A DNA stretch of 33,566 nucleotides. Origin: Pseudomonadota bacterium (GTDB lineage: Bacteria; Pseudomonadota; Alphaproteobacteria; GCA-2731375). The stretch spans positions 1-33,566 of the forward strand of contig JAQBYC010000048.1 in the NCBI GenBank assembly GCA_027623205.1, in the 5' to 3' direction. A model generated the notes under the pieces. It ran no database searches. It saw only the letters and a program-made list of their open reading frames with translations, and was not told the origin of the DNA. Of this stretch, positions 33,550 through 33,566 are shown piece by piece. Position numbers and translations under genes: made by a program. How positions within the stretch are numbered: the first letter of the stretch is position 1; each line of letters opens with the position of its first letter.

Positions 33550-33566
33550 TCTTTGGAAGCGTTCCA

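Overview
The window reads as a chromosomal segment of an alphaproteobacterium, most likely a Rhodospirillales-like lineage and probably aerobic. This is inferred from GC-rich coding sequence with GTG and TTG starts, a complete suf operon under an Rrf2 regulator, groESL with a CIRCE element, hfq-hflX, a DUF1127 protein, an FCD-type GntR regulator, and palindromic intergenic repeats of a style common in that class. No phage, CRISPR array or complete insertion sequence is visible. The right edge carries short repeats that may mark the border of a mobile element.

Layout. Positions 54-3294 hold a cupin of the cysteine-dioxygenase type, an OxyR-like LysR regulator divergent from a Prx5-type peroxiredoxin, and a DyP-type peroxidase; three of the four genes point to peroxide handling. 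Positions 3396-5266 hold two C-C bond enzymes on the minus strand, an LsrF orthologue followed by a CitE-like CoA lyase. Positions 5339-5946 hold a helix-turn-helix plus coiled-coil gene split by a -1 frame change at a six-G run. Positions 6071-12626 are the suf operon (minus strand), in the order rrf2-sufB-sufC-sufD-sufS-sufE-sufT-sufA, with overlapping or nearly touching genes. Positions 12795-17821 hold MipA/OmpV, a GMC oxidoreductase, a DUF1127 protein and an Xaa-Pro aminopeptidase.

The most unusual region is 17846-24315. A GntR/FadR-type repressor is divergent from a five-gene operon across a perfect 21-bp palindrome of the TTGGTC/GACCAA class. The operon encodes an unrecognised 214-residue protein, a MtaA/CmuA (UroD-fold) methyltransferase, a stand-alone corrinoid protein, a RACo-type ATP-dependent corrinoid activator with an extra four-cysteine N-terminal segment, and a methyltetrahydrofolate methyltransferase. 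Together these look like a complete route from an unknown methyl donor through cobalamin to tetrahydrofolate. It resembles chloromethane CmuA/CmuB with CmuA split in two and its own reactivase added.

Positions 24528-33291 hold tRNA-Val(UAC), mazG (possibly leaderless), an inositol-monophosphatase-family gene, groESL, a 34-residue membrane peptide behind a sigma-54-type promoter, an LLM-family flavin oxidoreductase, amtB then a PII gene (reverse of the usual order), and hfq-hflX. The sigma-54 site, the small gene, the LLM gene, amtB and PII all face the same way and may form one nitrogen-regulated unit.
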